From Teredinibacter haidensis (lineage in GTDB: Bacteria > Pseudomonadota > Gammaproteobacteria > Pseudomonadales > Cellvibrionaceae), in contig NZ_CP060084.1 in the NCBI RefSeq assembly GCF_014211975.1, positions 3,917,001 through 3,981,000 on the forward strand: a stretch of DNA of 64,000 nucleotides. The letters run 5' to 3'. Below, in pieces: positions 56,860 through 64,000 of the stretch (positions within the stretch are counted from its first letter, which is position 1; every line of letters begins with the position of its first letter). The notes beneath the pieces are model-generated. The model was given only the letters and a program-made list of their open reading frames with translations. It made no database searches and was not told where the DNA came from. Position numbers and translations under genes: made by a program.

Positions 56860-57320
56860 TTGTTTTTTCGGAAAAGAGTCGTTATTACTTATATATAAGT
56901 TAATAGAAAAATAGATTAGTTATTTAGATAGATTAGTTATAGTTATTAATATTAGCCAAGCTAATTTCTGTGAATAACCAATTATTTTCTAATTAAATCA
57001 AATAGATACGGGAATGATAATGCACTTATAAAAGTGGTATTAGCTGCGTAACTGCTGGTAGCAAACTGTAGTGAAAAAGGGCACTTATTCATGCGGTTAT
57101 TTTTTGTACTAAATTTGTGTGGATAAATTCCAATGTTTTTCCCAGCTTGTTACAGTGGTTACTCATAAGTTATTCACAACTGGTTGATTGGTATACGGTT
57201 TTAAGTTTTTTGTTGTGATTTTTTTGTGGATAAACTCTGGTTAAGTTTTGATAGTGATTGTTTACTGTTCTTTCTCTGTTAATAAAGTGTTAGTTAGTGT
57301 GAATAAGTTTTACGCGAAGA
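56860..57320. other. oriC candidate (five perfect DnaA boxes, AT-rich DUE)
   Basis: Perfect boxes: TGTGAATAA 56969-56977, TGTGGATAA 57118-57126, TTATTCACA 57170-57178, TGTGGATAA 57225-57233 and TGTGAATAA 57298-57306. Before them is a very AT-rich stretch with two direct copies of TAGATTAGTTAT (56912-56923, 56929-56940), as expected for a duplex-unwinding element. The 665-base gap between mnmG and mnmE has no other gene. Five perfect 9-mers in 340 bases is far above chance. Confidence 0.85.
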
Positions 57321-57452
57321 TATGTCTTTGTTGCTTGCCGGAGCTAAGTCGGCAATAAATAGCCACAACTCAGAGCGCATCAGACACGAATATTTGAACT
57401 AGTGAACGGAGGAGTGAAACCTTGGGGGAGAGGAATAGTCTTGAGTGTTTGC

Positions 57453-58811
57453 TTACTTACCGATACAAAAGCTGGAAAAAATCTTTCCCAGTAAGTCGTC
57501 CGGTGTGAATTTACCGGTAATTTCACTCAAGTGCTCTTGAGCGAGGCGTAGATCGTCTGCCAGAAGTTCGCCGGCAGCGTGATGCCGCAGTTGGTATTGG
57601 CCGGTCAGTAGGTATTCCTGGGCCTTGTTTATGGCTTCGATATGGCGTCGCCGAGCGCTGAAGCCGCCTTCTGCGACGGAGTGGAAGCCCATGATCTGCT
57701 TTAGGTGCTCCCGAATATTATCTAGGCCAGAACCGGTTTTTGCTGAAATGGCAATTTCGTGGATATTCGATTTCTGTTCTTGAATTTGGTAACCGCTTTC
57801 GTCGATCTTATTGGTGATGATAGTAAGCTTTGAAAATGCTTCAGGGTGCTTACCCAGCTGCTCCCAGTAGTCTTCTTGTTCAAGGTTAACGGGGGGGTTT
57901 GTACTATCGACCATCAATAGAATGCGGTCGGCCTGCTCAATTTCCTTCCAGGCCCTTTCTATACCGATCTGCTCTACTTTGTCTGAACTTTTACGTAAAC
58001 CGGCGGTGTCGATTACATGGAGCGGCATTCCATCGATATGAATATGTTCACGCAGCACATCACGGGTGGTGCCTTCAATGTCGGTTACGATCGCCACTTC
58101 GCGCTGTGCGAGGGCATTTAGAAGACTCGATTTTCCCGCGTTGGGGCGTCCTGCAATAACCACTTTCATTCCTTCCCGCATGAGTACGCCCTGCTGGGCG
58201 CTATCCAAGATTGAGGCGGTTTCTTCTATTAGGGTTTGCAGGTCACCTTGTACTTTACCGTCACTCAAAAAGTCAATTTCCTCTTCCGGGAAATCAATCG
58301 CGGATTCGACATACATTCGTAAATGTATTAATCCGTCGACTAATGAATTGATCTTCTTTGAAAAATCTCCCTTTAAGGAGTTTAACGCTTGTTTGGCTGC
58401 TTGTTGAGAGCTGGCGTCGATCAGGTCGGCAATAGCTTCAGCTTGGGCAAGGTCGAGTTTATCGTTGAGAAATGCTCTTTCAGAAAACTCACCGGGGAGG
58501 GCCATGCGTGCGCCCGATTTGAGAATGGCAGAGAGCAGCATATCCAAAATAACCGGACCGCCGTGTCCCTGAAATTCCAGTACATCTTCGCCGGTAAAGG
58601 AGTTTGGGTTTGGAAAGAAAAGGGCTAAACCCTGGTCGAGAGCTTTGTGCTCGTCGTCAAGGAATGTGGTGTAGGTTGCTTCTCGGGGTTTGGGCGTAAA
58701 ACCCAGAATGGATTTTGCAATTTTTTTGCTGTTCGGGCCGGAAACCCTAACGATGCCGACACCACCGCGTCCGGGTGCGGTGGCAATTGCTGCGATGGTG
58801 TCGGTTGTCAT
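57453..58811 (-). CDS. mnmE: tRNA modification GTPase MnmE
   Basis: 452 residues: N-terminal TrmE domain (IAAIATAPGRGGVGIVRVSG), G domain with GRPNAGKSSLLNAL and DIEGTTRDVL, NKID, and the C-terminal FCIGK with the essential Cys. Partner of MnmG. Eight bases after yidC. Confidence 0.98.
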   Translation of the reverse strand: MTTDTIAAIATAPGRGGVGIVRVSGPNSKKIAKSILGFTPKPREATYTTFLDDEHKALDQGLALFFPNPNSFTGEDVLEFQGHGGPVILDMLLSAILKSGARMALPGEFSERAFLNDKLDLAQAEAIADLIDASSQQAAKQALNSLKGDFSKKINSLVDGLIHLRMYVESAIDFPEEEIDFLSDGKVQGDLQTLIEETASILDSAQQGVLMREGMKVVIAGRPNAGKSSLLNALAQREVAIVTDIEGTTRDVLREHIHIDGMPLHVIDTAGLRKSSDKVEQIGIERAWKEIEQADRILLMVDSTNPPVNLEQEDYWEQLGKHPEAFSKLTIITNKIDESGYQIQEQKSNIHEIAISAKTGSGLDNIREHLKQIMGFHSVAEGGFSARRRHIEAINKAQEYLLTGQYQLRHHAAGELLADDLRLAQEHLSEITGKFTPDDLLGKIFSSFCIGK

Positions 58812-58818
58812 TGGAGTA

Positions 58819-60522
58819 TTAGCTATTTTCTATCTGTTTGGTGATCACGTATTGCTGGGTAATCGACAGGGTGTTGTTCACTACCCAGTAGAGTACCAAG
58901 CCTGCGGGAAACATCATAAACAGTGCGGTAAAGAAGATAGGCATCATTTGCATAATCTTCGCCTGCATTGGATCTGGAGGGGTCGGATTCAGTTTTTGTT
59001 GGATCCACATGGTGGCGCCCATAATTAGCGGCAGCACAAAAAACGGGTCGCGAACACTTAAATCGTGAATCCATAGAAAGAAAGGAGAGTGTCGTAACTC
59101 AACACTTTCCATCAGCGTCCAGTAGAGTGCTAGGAAAACTGGCATTTGCAGCAGTACCGGTAAACAGCCGCCCAATGGATTTACTTTTTCTTTCTTATAT
59201 AGCTTCATCAACTCGCCAGACATTTTCTGGCGGTCATCCCCAAAGCGCTCCTTTAACTCAGCCATTAACGGCTGAACTTTGCGCATTTTCGCCATAGAAC
59301 GGTAGCTCATGGCGGAGGGGTAGAAGAATAATAACTTGATCGCGCAAGTCAGAAGAATAATTGCGATACCCCAGTTGCCTACCCAGCCCTGGATATACGT
59401 TAGAGAGAAATATAGGGGTTTGGCAATCATCCACAACCAACCAAAGTCGATGGTGAGGTCGAGATAGGGCGAAATCTTTTCTAGGTTGCCGATATTTTTC
59501 GGGCCGGAGTAGAAAGATGCTTTTAAGCTACCAGTGGAGTTAGGCGCAATTGTCGTACGTTCGCTGGTAAATCCAAGCAGATATATATCTGTTGAGCGAC
59601 TTTTACGCAAGTTGTAGTGATTGGTCTTTTCGGCATCAGGAATCCAGGCACTGATAAAGTAGTGCTGGATCATAGCAACCCAGCCACCCGCGTTTTCGGA
59701 TTTTACCGGGTTATCATCCAACTCACTAAACTTGATTTTTTTGTAGTTGGTATCGGGTGTGGTGATGGCTGCTCCCAGGTACGGCTTCATACTCATGCCT
59801 GAGCTCGTATCCGGGTTGTAGCTATCGCGTTTGATTTGCCCAAACAGGTTAGCCTGCCAATCTGTTGTGCTGTTGTTCGTTACCAGATATTCAATTGCGA
59901 TCAGATGGCTAGCACGAGTAAAGGTAAATCGCTTAATGATATCGGCATCAGCTTGCTTTAAGGTCAGATCGATAGACAGCGTGTCTTGATCTTCGCCTAA
60001 TTTATATTCGTTCGCTTCAACGGAATATATTGGGCGGCCTTTATTACCGTCAGTACCATTTGGGCCAATCAATCCCGACTGAGCAACATAAGTGTGGGAT
60101 TCTGTTCTGTTTAACAGAACAAAGGGATTGTCATTTTCGTTAAGTTTTGCGTTGTAGTCGAGCAGCGCAACTTTAACGATGTCGCCACCCTGGGTATCGA
60201 TTAGTATCTCGGCGTTATCAGTAGTAACCGTGATCAACTGTGAATAGCTGTCAGCGGGTTGCGATATATCGTTGCTTTCAGCAGAACCGTTTTTGACGGT
60301 CGGTGCATCGGGAATATCACCGATGGCATTTTCCCGAGCGCTTTCAGGTAAAGAAGGCGTGGGCACCTCTTGGCGAGGGGCGGGAGATGCGACTAGTGTT
60401 GTTTGGTCGTTGGACGCTACTGAATTTTCCAGTTGCTCTTCCTTGAACTCATTCCAGCGAATAAACAACAGGAACAAAACAATCAGAATGCCCCCAATGA
60501 GCGAGTTTCGAAGCCAATTCAT
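58819..60522 (-). CDS. yidC: membrane protein insertase YidC
   Basis: 567 residues. N-terminal helix (SLIGGILIVLFLLFIRW), large periplasmic beta domain (FTFTRASHLIAIEYLVTNNS-like RFTFTRASHLI), then the conserved core with GNWGIAIILLTCAIKLLFFY and PVLLQMPVFLALYWTLMESV. Inserts and folds inner-membrane proteins. Confidence 0.98.
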   Translation of the reverse strand: MNWLRNSLIGGILIVLFLLFIRWNEFKEEQLENSVASNDQTTLVASPAPRQEVPTPSLPESARENAIGDIPDAPTVKNGSAESNDISQPADSYSQLITVTTDNAEILIDTQGGDIVKVALLDYNAKLNENDNPFVLLNRTESHTYVAQSGLIGPNGTDGNKGRPIYSVEANEYKLGEDQDTLSIDLTLKQADADIIKRFTFTRASHLIAIEYLVTNNSTTDWQANLFGQIKRDSYNPDTSSGMSMKPYLGAAITTPDTNYKKIKFSELDDNPVKSENAGGWVAMIQHYFISAWIPDAEKTNHYNLRKSRSTDIYLLGFTSERTTIAPNSTGSLKASFYSGPKNIGNLEKISPYLDLTIDFGWLWMIAKPLYFSLTYIQGWVGNWGIAIILLTCAIKLLFFYPSAMSYRSMAKMRKVQPLMAELKERFGDDRQKMSGELMKLYKKEKVNPLGGCLPVLLQMPVFLALYWTLMESVELRHSPFFLWIHDLSVRDPFFVLPLIMGATMWIQQKLNPTPPDPMQAKIMQMMPIFFTALFMMFPAGLVLYWVVNNTLSITQQYVITKQIENS

Positions 60523-60540
60523 GGTGGATAACTACCGTTT

Positions 60541-60840
60541 TTAGTGATGATGGTGTGAATGTGAAGACTGGCCTGGCACAGGATCGTAACCGCCGGGATG
60601 CCAGGGATGGCATTTGCCGAGTCGTTTTAGGGAGAGCCAGGATCCTCGGGAAATACCGTGTAGTTGGATTGCGTCTATTGCATAACTAGAGCAGGTTGGC
60701 TCAAAGCGGCACCTGGGGCCTAATAAAGGGCTGATCAGGTAACGGTATAAATAAACAGGTAGGAGAACGAGGCGTTTTGTCAGCGTTAATTGACTGCGGT
60801 GTTTCCCGTTTTTTTCACCCGTTTGGCAAGACGTTTCCAT
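60541..60840 (-). CDS. yidD: membrane insertion factor YidD
   Basis: 99 residues if the ATG at 60840 is used, which overlaps rnpA by 55 bases; the conserved part begins at KRLVLLPVYLYRYLISPLLG. CRFEPTCSSYAIDAIQLHG and KRLGKCHPWHPGGYDPV are the family signature. A His-rich tail (HSHHHH) ends it. The start is uncertain and a non-ATG codon further in is possible. Confidence 0.9.
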   Translation of the reverse strand: METSCQTGEKNGKHRSQLTLTKRLVLLPVYLYRYLISPLLGPRCRFEPTCSSYAIDAIQLHGISRGSWLSLKRLGKCHPWHPGGYDPVPGQSSHSHHHH

Positions 60841-61199
60841 AGATTTTCTAGGATTTCGAGTAATTCTTGGTTGGCAATTTGGTCGCCACCCCGTCGGGCC
60901 AGAACTATAGCATCTATTGCTGGCAGATTGTGCTGTTTCAGGCGGAATGTCTCGCGAATTAAGCGCTTCACGCGGTTTCGGTTTACGGCTAAACGAATAT
61001 TTTTTTTAGCGATAATTAAACCGAGTCGGGGATAACCCAGATTATTAGCTTTGGCGAGTATAAGGAAGTTTGAATGGGGGGCTTTGAATTGGGCGTTATC
61101 AAAGACAGCAGTGAAATCGCCGGAGTTTAGTAACCTATCAGTTTTTCGGAAAGAGAGATCTTTCAACCGATCAGAGTCATCCACCCCGGCGACCTGCAA
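60786..61199 (-). CDS. rnpA: ribonuclease P protein component
   Basis: 137 residues. The RNR motif is in IRLAVNRNRVKRLIRETFRL; SFRKTDRLLNSGDF and LIIAKKNIRLAVNRN are typical. Binds RNase P RNA for tRNA 5' processing. Nine bases after rpmH and overlapping yidD. Confidence 0.97.
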   Translation of the reverse strand: MQVAGVDDSDRLKDLSFRKTDRLLNSGDFTAVFDNAQFKAPHSNFLILAKANNLGYPRLGLIIAKKNIRLAVNRNRVKRLIRETFRLKQHNLPAIDAIVLARRGGDQIANQELLEILENLWKRLAKRVKKTGNTAVN

Positions 61200-61208
61200 A
61201 ATGTAAAA

Positions 61209-61343
61209 TTAAGCTGCTAACAGCTGTCGGCCTTTGGCACGACGACGAGCGAGTACTTTGCGGCCATTCTTAGTAGACATACGAGCACGAAAACCGTGTG
61301 TACGCTTGCGCTTCAAATTGCTTGGTTGAAACGTTCTTTTCAT
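61209..61343 (-). CDS. rpmH: ribosomal protein bL34
   Basis: 44 residues, MKRTFQPSNLKRKRTHGFRA then RMSTKNGRKVLARRRAKGRQ and LLAA. Exact family length and sequence. First gene of the rpmH-rnpA-yidD-yidC-mnmE run. Confidence 0.99.
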   Translation of the reverse strand: MKRTFQPSNLKRKRTHGFRARMSTKNGRKVLARRRAKGRQLLAA

Positions 61344-62019
61344 TCCAGTTCACCTGTAAATTCTGAGGAGAAAAGAACTCCCCGTAATACGTTTATTCAG
61401 AATCTGACACCAGACCCCAGAAGGACGCGCGATTTTATAGAAGGGGCCGGGAAAAATCAATCGATTTAGTGATTGCTGGGTATTAATAGCGAGTCTCGAT
61501 TTATTTAGGTGTTGTTGATAGTGGTCGTTTTTCAAGGAATAGCGCACCAATTGACAGCTTATCCAAAACATATAAACAGACATATCCACAGGTATCGTCT
61601 TTTTGATTATATTTTAAAAAGATATAAACAGATTGAATAACTGGACATATCCTATTTTTAACTGATTGAATACAAACAGAAAAATGGCGTATCAGCTGTT
61701 TTTTGGGTGAACGCGCTGTGGATAAAACACCATGACTGGAGTAAACTGACCGCCGCTTGTTGATAAATACTTAAGTGATATGGCGCTTAAAGTAACAACT
61801 GGTCGAACTTCGTAGAATAGTGTGTTCAAGCGCTATTTAGCGCTAGCGAACAACTCGAATTTTTTCTCTGGCTGTAAAGCCAGCCCGTTATTGTTGTGGG
61901 GTTGGCTAGGCGTTGTTTTTCTGAGTGAATTGCAACTCATTTTCTTTTTATATAGTCGATACAACAATCCGGTTTTGGCATTGTTCGGATCGTTATTTAC
62001 GCGGTTATGGAGTACTGAA
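61344..62019. other. rpmH-dnaA gap with DnaA boxes (regulation or second origin)
   Basis: One perfect DnaA box (TGTGGATAA, 61717-61725) and three with one mismatch (61559-61567 TTATCCAAA; 61582-61590 ATATCCACA; 61758-61766 TGTTGATAA). Several ATATAAACAGA-like AT-rich tracts lie between 61570 and 61680. In many pseudomonad relatives the origin is in this gap. A frame stays open from 61822 into dnaA, but it is not the native start. Confidence 0.6.
62009..62012 (+). promoter_or_regulatory. Shine-Dalgarno deciding the dnaA start
   Basis: GGAG seven bases before TTG 62020. No ATG is in frame near the DnaA N-terminal motif, so this site decides for TTG as the start. Confidence 0.7.
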
Positions 62020-63546
62020 TTGTCCGAAACAAGTTGGGAGCAGTGTGTTTCCTTTTTGCAGACTGAGCTACCCGCTCAACAGTTTAATACTTGGATAAGA
62101 CCACTAAGGGTGGCAGATTGTTCGGGTAACCGATTGAGCTTGCTCGCACCTAACCGTTTTGTACTCGATTGGGTAAACGATAAATTTAAAAATCGTATTG
62201 AAGAAATACTGGCGGAGCAATCTGATCAATTTCGAACGATTGAAATTGCCGTTGCCCCACGTAGTAATACAGGATTTGAGGTACAAATTAAGCGCGAACC
62301 TGTTGTTGTGCCCGAGCCCGCTGCGGTTACTGAAGATCCACATATCGACCTAGGGCTAAGACCAGTATTACCTCAGTCCCCACGGGAGCCCGTTATTTCA
62401 GATGAGTTTAGAGGGGCTGCAACACTTCTTAGCGATACCGGGCATTCTCAGAGGATAGTCGAAAATTTTGGAGAGTTCTCTGCAGATCGGGTAAAAAGGA
62501 AGGACGTAGAGGGCGGTATTCAGCACAAGCATAACCTTAACACCAATTTTATTTTTGAGAATTTCGTTGTAGGTAAATCCAATCAATTGGGCTTGGCTGC
62601 AGCTAGCCAGGTTGCCGAAAACCCCGGTGGTTCTTACAACCCTCTCTTTATATACGGTGGCGTTGGGTTGGGGAAAACGCACTTGATGCATGCTGTGGGT
62701 AATGCCTTGATGGAGCGAAAGCCTGGCGCTAGAGTCGTATACTTGCATTCTGAGCGCTTTGTTGCTGATATGGTTAAGGCCCTGCAGTTAAACGCTATTA
62801 ACGAATTCAAGCGTTACTATCGGTCTGTCGATGCTCTACTTATTGACGATATTCAGTTCTTTGCTGGGAAAGAGCGCTCCCAGGAAGAGTTCTTCCATAC
62901 ATTCAACGCATTGTTGGAAGGTGGGCAGCAAATTATTCTGACTTGCGATAAATATCCGAAAGAAATTAATGGCCTAGAGGAGCGTTTAAAATCCCGTTTC
63001 GGTTGGGGTTTAACCGTCGCTATTGAACCGCCGGAACTGGAAACGCGCGTTGCTATTTTAAAGCGCAAGGCCGAGTCGGTTTCAGTCCCCTTACCCAATG
63101 ATGCGGCGTTCTTTATTGCTCAGCGAATTCGCTCAAACGTACGTGAGCTTGAAGGTGCTTTGAAGAGAGTGATTGCGAATTCACATTTTACGGGGCGTGA
63201 AATATCTGTAGATTTGGTCCGAGAGTCGTTAAAAGATCTATTGGCACTTCAGGATCGACTGGTTAGTATCGATAATATACAGCGTGTAGTCGCAGAGTAT
63301 TATAAAATCAAGGTTTCCGACTTACTTTCTAAGCGTCGCAGCCGTTCAGTTGCTCGGCCGCGGCAGGTAGCGATGTATTTGGCAAAAGATTTGACTCATC
63401 ACAGTCTGCCGGAAATTGGTGACGCCTTTGGGGGGCGAGATCACACGACTGTTTTACATGCGTGTCGAAAAATAAGAGAGCTGCAGGAATCTGATAGCGA
63501 TATTCGTGAAGATGTTAAAAACCTGCTGCGAACCCTCACCAGTTAG
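62020..63546 (+). CDS. dnaA: replication initiator DnaA
   Basis: 508 residues from TTG 62020 (SETSWEQCVSFLQTELPAQQ), matching the usual DnaA N-terminus; the upstream frame from 61822 would add 66 residues of no family likeness. Domain I is W-x-QC, the AAA+ domain has Walker A IYGGVGLGKTHLMHAVGNAL and Walker B ALLIDDIQFFAGKERSQEEF, and domain IV ends RPRQVAMYLAKDLTHHSLPE, FGGRDHTTVLHACRKI. Initiates replication at DnaA boxes. Divergent from rpmH. Confidence 0.97.
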   Translation: MSETSWEQCVSFLQTELPAQQFNTWIRPLRVADCSGNRLSLLAPNRFVLDWVNDKFKNRIEEILAEQSDQFRTIEIAVAPRSNTGFEVQIKREPVVVPEPAAVTEDPHIDLGLRPVLPQSPREPVISDEFRGAATLLSDTGHSQRIVENFGEFSADRVKRKDVEGGIQHKHNLNTNFIFENFVVGKSNQLGLAAASQVAENPGGSYNPLFIYGGVGLGKTHLMHAVGNALMERKPGARVVYLHSERFVADMVKALQLNAINEFKRYYRSVDALLIDDIQFFAGKERSQEEFFHTFNALLEGGQQIILTCDKYPKEINGLEERLKSRFGWGLTVAIEPPELETRVAILKRKAESVSVPLPNDAAFFIAQRIRSNVRELEGALKRVIANSHFTGREISVDLVRESLKDLLALQDRLVSIDNIQRVVAEYYKIKVSDLLSKRRSRSVARPRQVAMYLAKDLTHHSLPEIGDAFGGRDHTTVLHACRKIRELQESDSDIREDVKNLLRTLTS

Positions 63547-63627
63547 GGAGCAGTAAGCGAAAGTTTTTTGCCTGAATAGTACAATCTGCCATCGTTGCTA
63601 AAATTCAAACTTATAAAGAGAAGCAGT

Positions 63628-64000
63628 ATGAAATTTGCCGTTTCGCGTGAAGCTTTAATTAAACCTTTGCAGCTGGTTGCCGGTGTTGTTGAACGCCGCC
63701 AGACGCTGCCTGTACTGGCAAATGTTTTGTTGGTTATCGAAGACAGTCAGTTGTCGTTAACGGGTACAGATTTGGAAGTTGAGATCGTTGGTCGCGTGCA
63801 GTTGGATTCAGCTCCAGGTGACGGGGAGATTACCGTTCCAGCGAAGAAGTTTTTGGATATCTGTCGGGCACTTCCCGAAGGTTCAATAATAGAATTTTCT
63901 CTTAAAGATCAAAAGGTTACGGTTAAAAGTGGGAGAACGCGCTTTACCTTGTCCACGCTGCCGGCCAATGAGTTTCCTGCGGTAGAGCAGGGTGCAAACG
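63628..64000 (+). CDS. dnaN: DNA polymerase III beta clamp, 5' part
   Basis: The first 124 codons, cut by the window end: MKFAVSREALIKPLQLVAGV, ERRQTLPVLANVLL, LTGTDLEVEIVGRV and LPANEFPAV are the clamp N-terminus. SD AGAGAAG before ATG 63628; 81 bases after dnaA. Confidence 0.97.
   Translation, partial: MKFAVSREALIKPLQLVAGVVERRQTLPVLANVLLVIEDSQLSLTGTDLEVEIVGRVQLDSAPGDGEITVPAKKFLDICRALPEGSIIEFSLKDQKVTVKSGRTRFTLSTLPANEFPAVEQGAN

Noticed and set aside
61822..62019. N-terminal extension of DnaA with a membrane-like segment
   Set aside because: No likeness to the family, and a well-spaced SD with TTG lies at the conserved start.

Overview
The window is chromosomal DNA of a gammaproteobacterium. 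The gene content and order (dnaN-dnaA-rpmH-rnpA-yidD-yidC-mnmE-mnmG, rsmG-parA-parB-atpIBEFHAGDC, then glmU and glmS), a GH9 cellulase, a PEP-CTERM protein and GGGGTCA-type repeats fit a marine or cellulolytic member of the Cellvibrionales (the Teredinibacter/Saccharophagus/Cellvibrio neighbourhood). That placement is inference from content and synteny; no database search was run.

Layout. 1-9 kb is an accessory region of decayed mobile and toxin-like parts: a frameshifted RHS protein with a variable tip, a REP-associated tyrosine transposase inside a perfect 143-bp inverted repeat, a two-gene candidate membrane effector/immunity pair, a decayed IS4-type element that truncates an XRE regulator, a second XRE remnant, a second orphan RHS tip with a membrane-protein neighbour, and a 63-bp tandem repeat. 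9.3-11.8 kb holds a DUF4105/DUF3015 pair. 12-14.8 kb is glmS with its DeoR-type regulator. 14.9-15.8 kb is a PEP-CTERM gene behind a clear sigma-54 promoter. 15.9-17.2 kb is a sulfide:quinone-oxidoreductase-like flavoprotein. 17.3-29.1 kb is a long minus-strand locus: YjfI (DUF2170), PspA, a YqiJ-like OB-fold membrane protein, a YqiK-type flotillin, a glycine-zipper peptide, a 1770-residue AAA+ ATPase, a rhomboid protease, a PLD-like hydrolase and a frameshifted zinc-ribbon protein. Three TTACATGTAA palindromes exactly 22 bp apart stand in front of it.

29.6-38 kb carries a solute-binding-like protein, glmU, a two-gene TIR-TM-PASTA plus SLATT-like module (the best candidate for an undescribed system), a GH9 cellulase and an esterase-like lipoprotein. 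38.1-45.7 kb is the complete ATP synthase operon with a good sigma-70 promoter and a terminator. 45.8-56.8 kb holds a GST, a TlpA-like thioredoxin, parB, parA, rsmG, a LytTR/LytS/LiaF-like signalling set, a DUF4389 protein, a two-domain PPK2 enzyme and mnmG. 56.8-57.4 kb is an AT-rich gap with five perfect DnaA boxes, a strong oriC candidate. mnmE, yidC, yidD, rnpA and rpmH follow on the minus strand, then dnaA (probable TTG start) and the start of dnaN on the plus strand.

How it works together. The origin-proximal core (replication, segregation, tRNA modification, membrane insertion, ATP synthesis, UDP-GlcNAc supply) is interrupted by blocks devoted to envelope stress, membrane defence or conflict, and polysaccharide use. 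Several genes carry single-base frameshifts or stops (RHS, IS4 transposase, zinc ribbon); two of these lie in homopolymers, so sequencing error is a live alternative to real decay.
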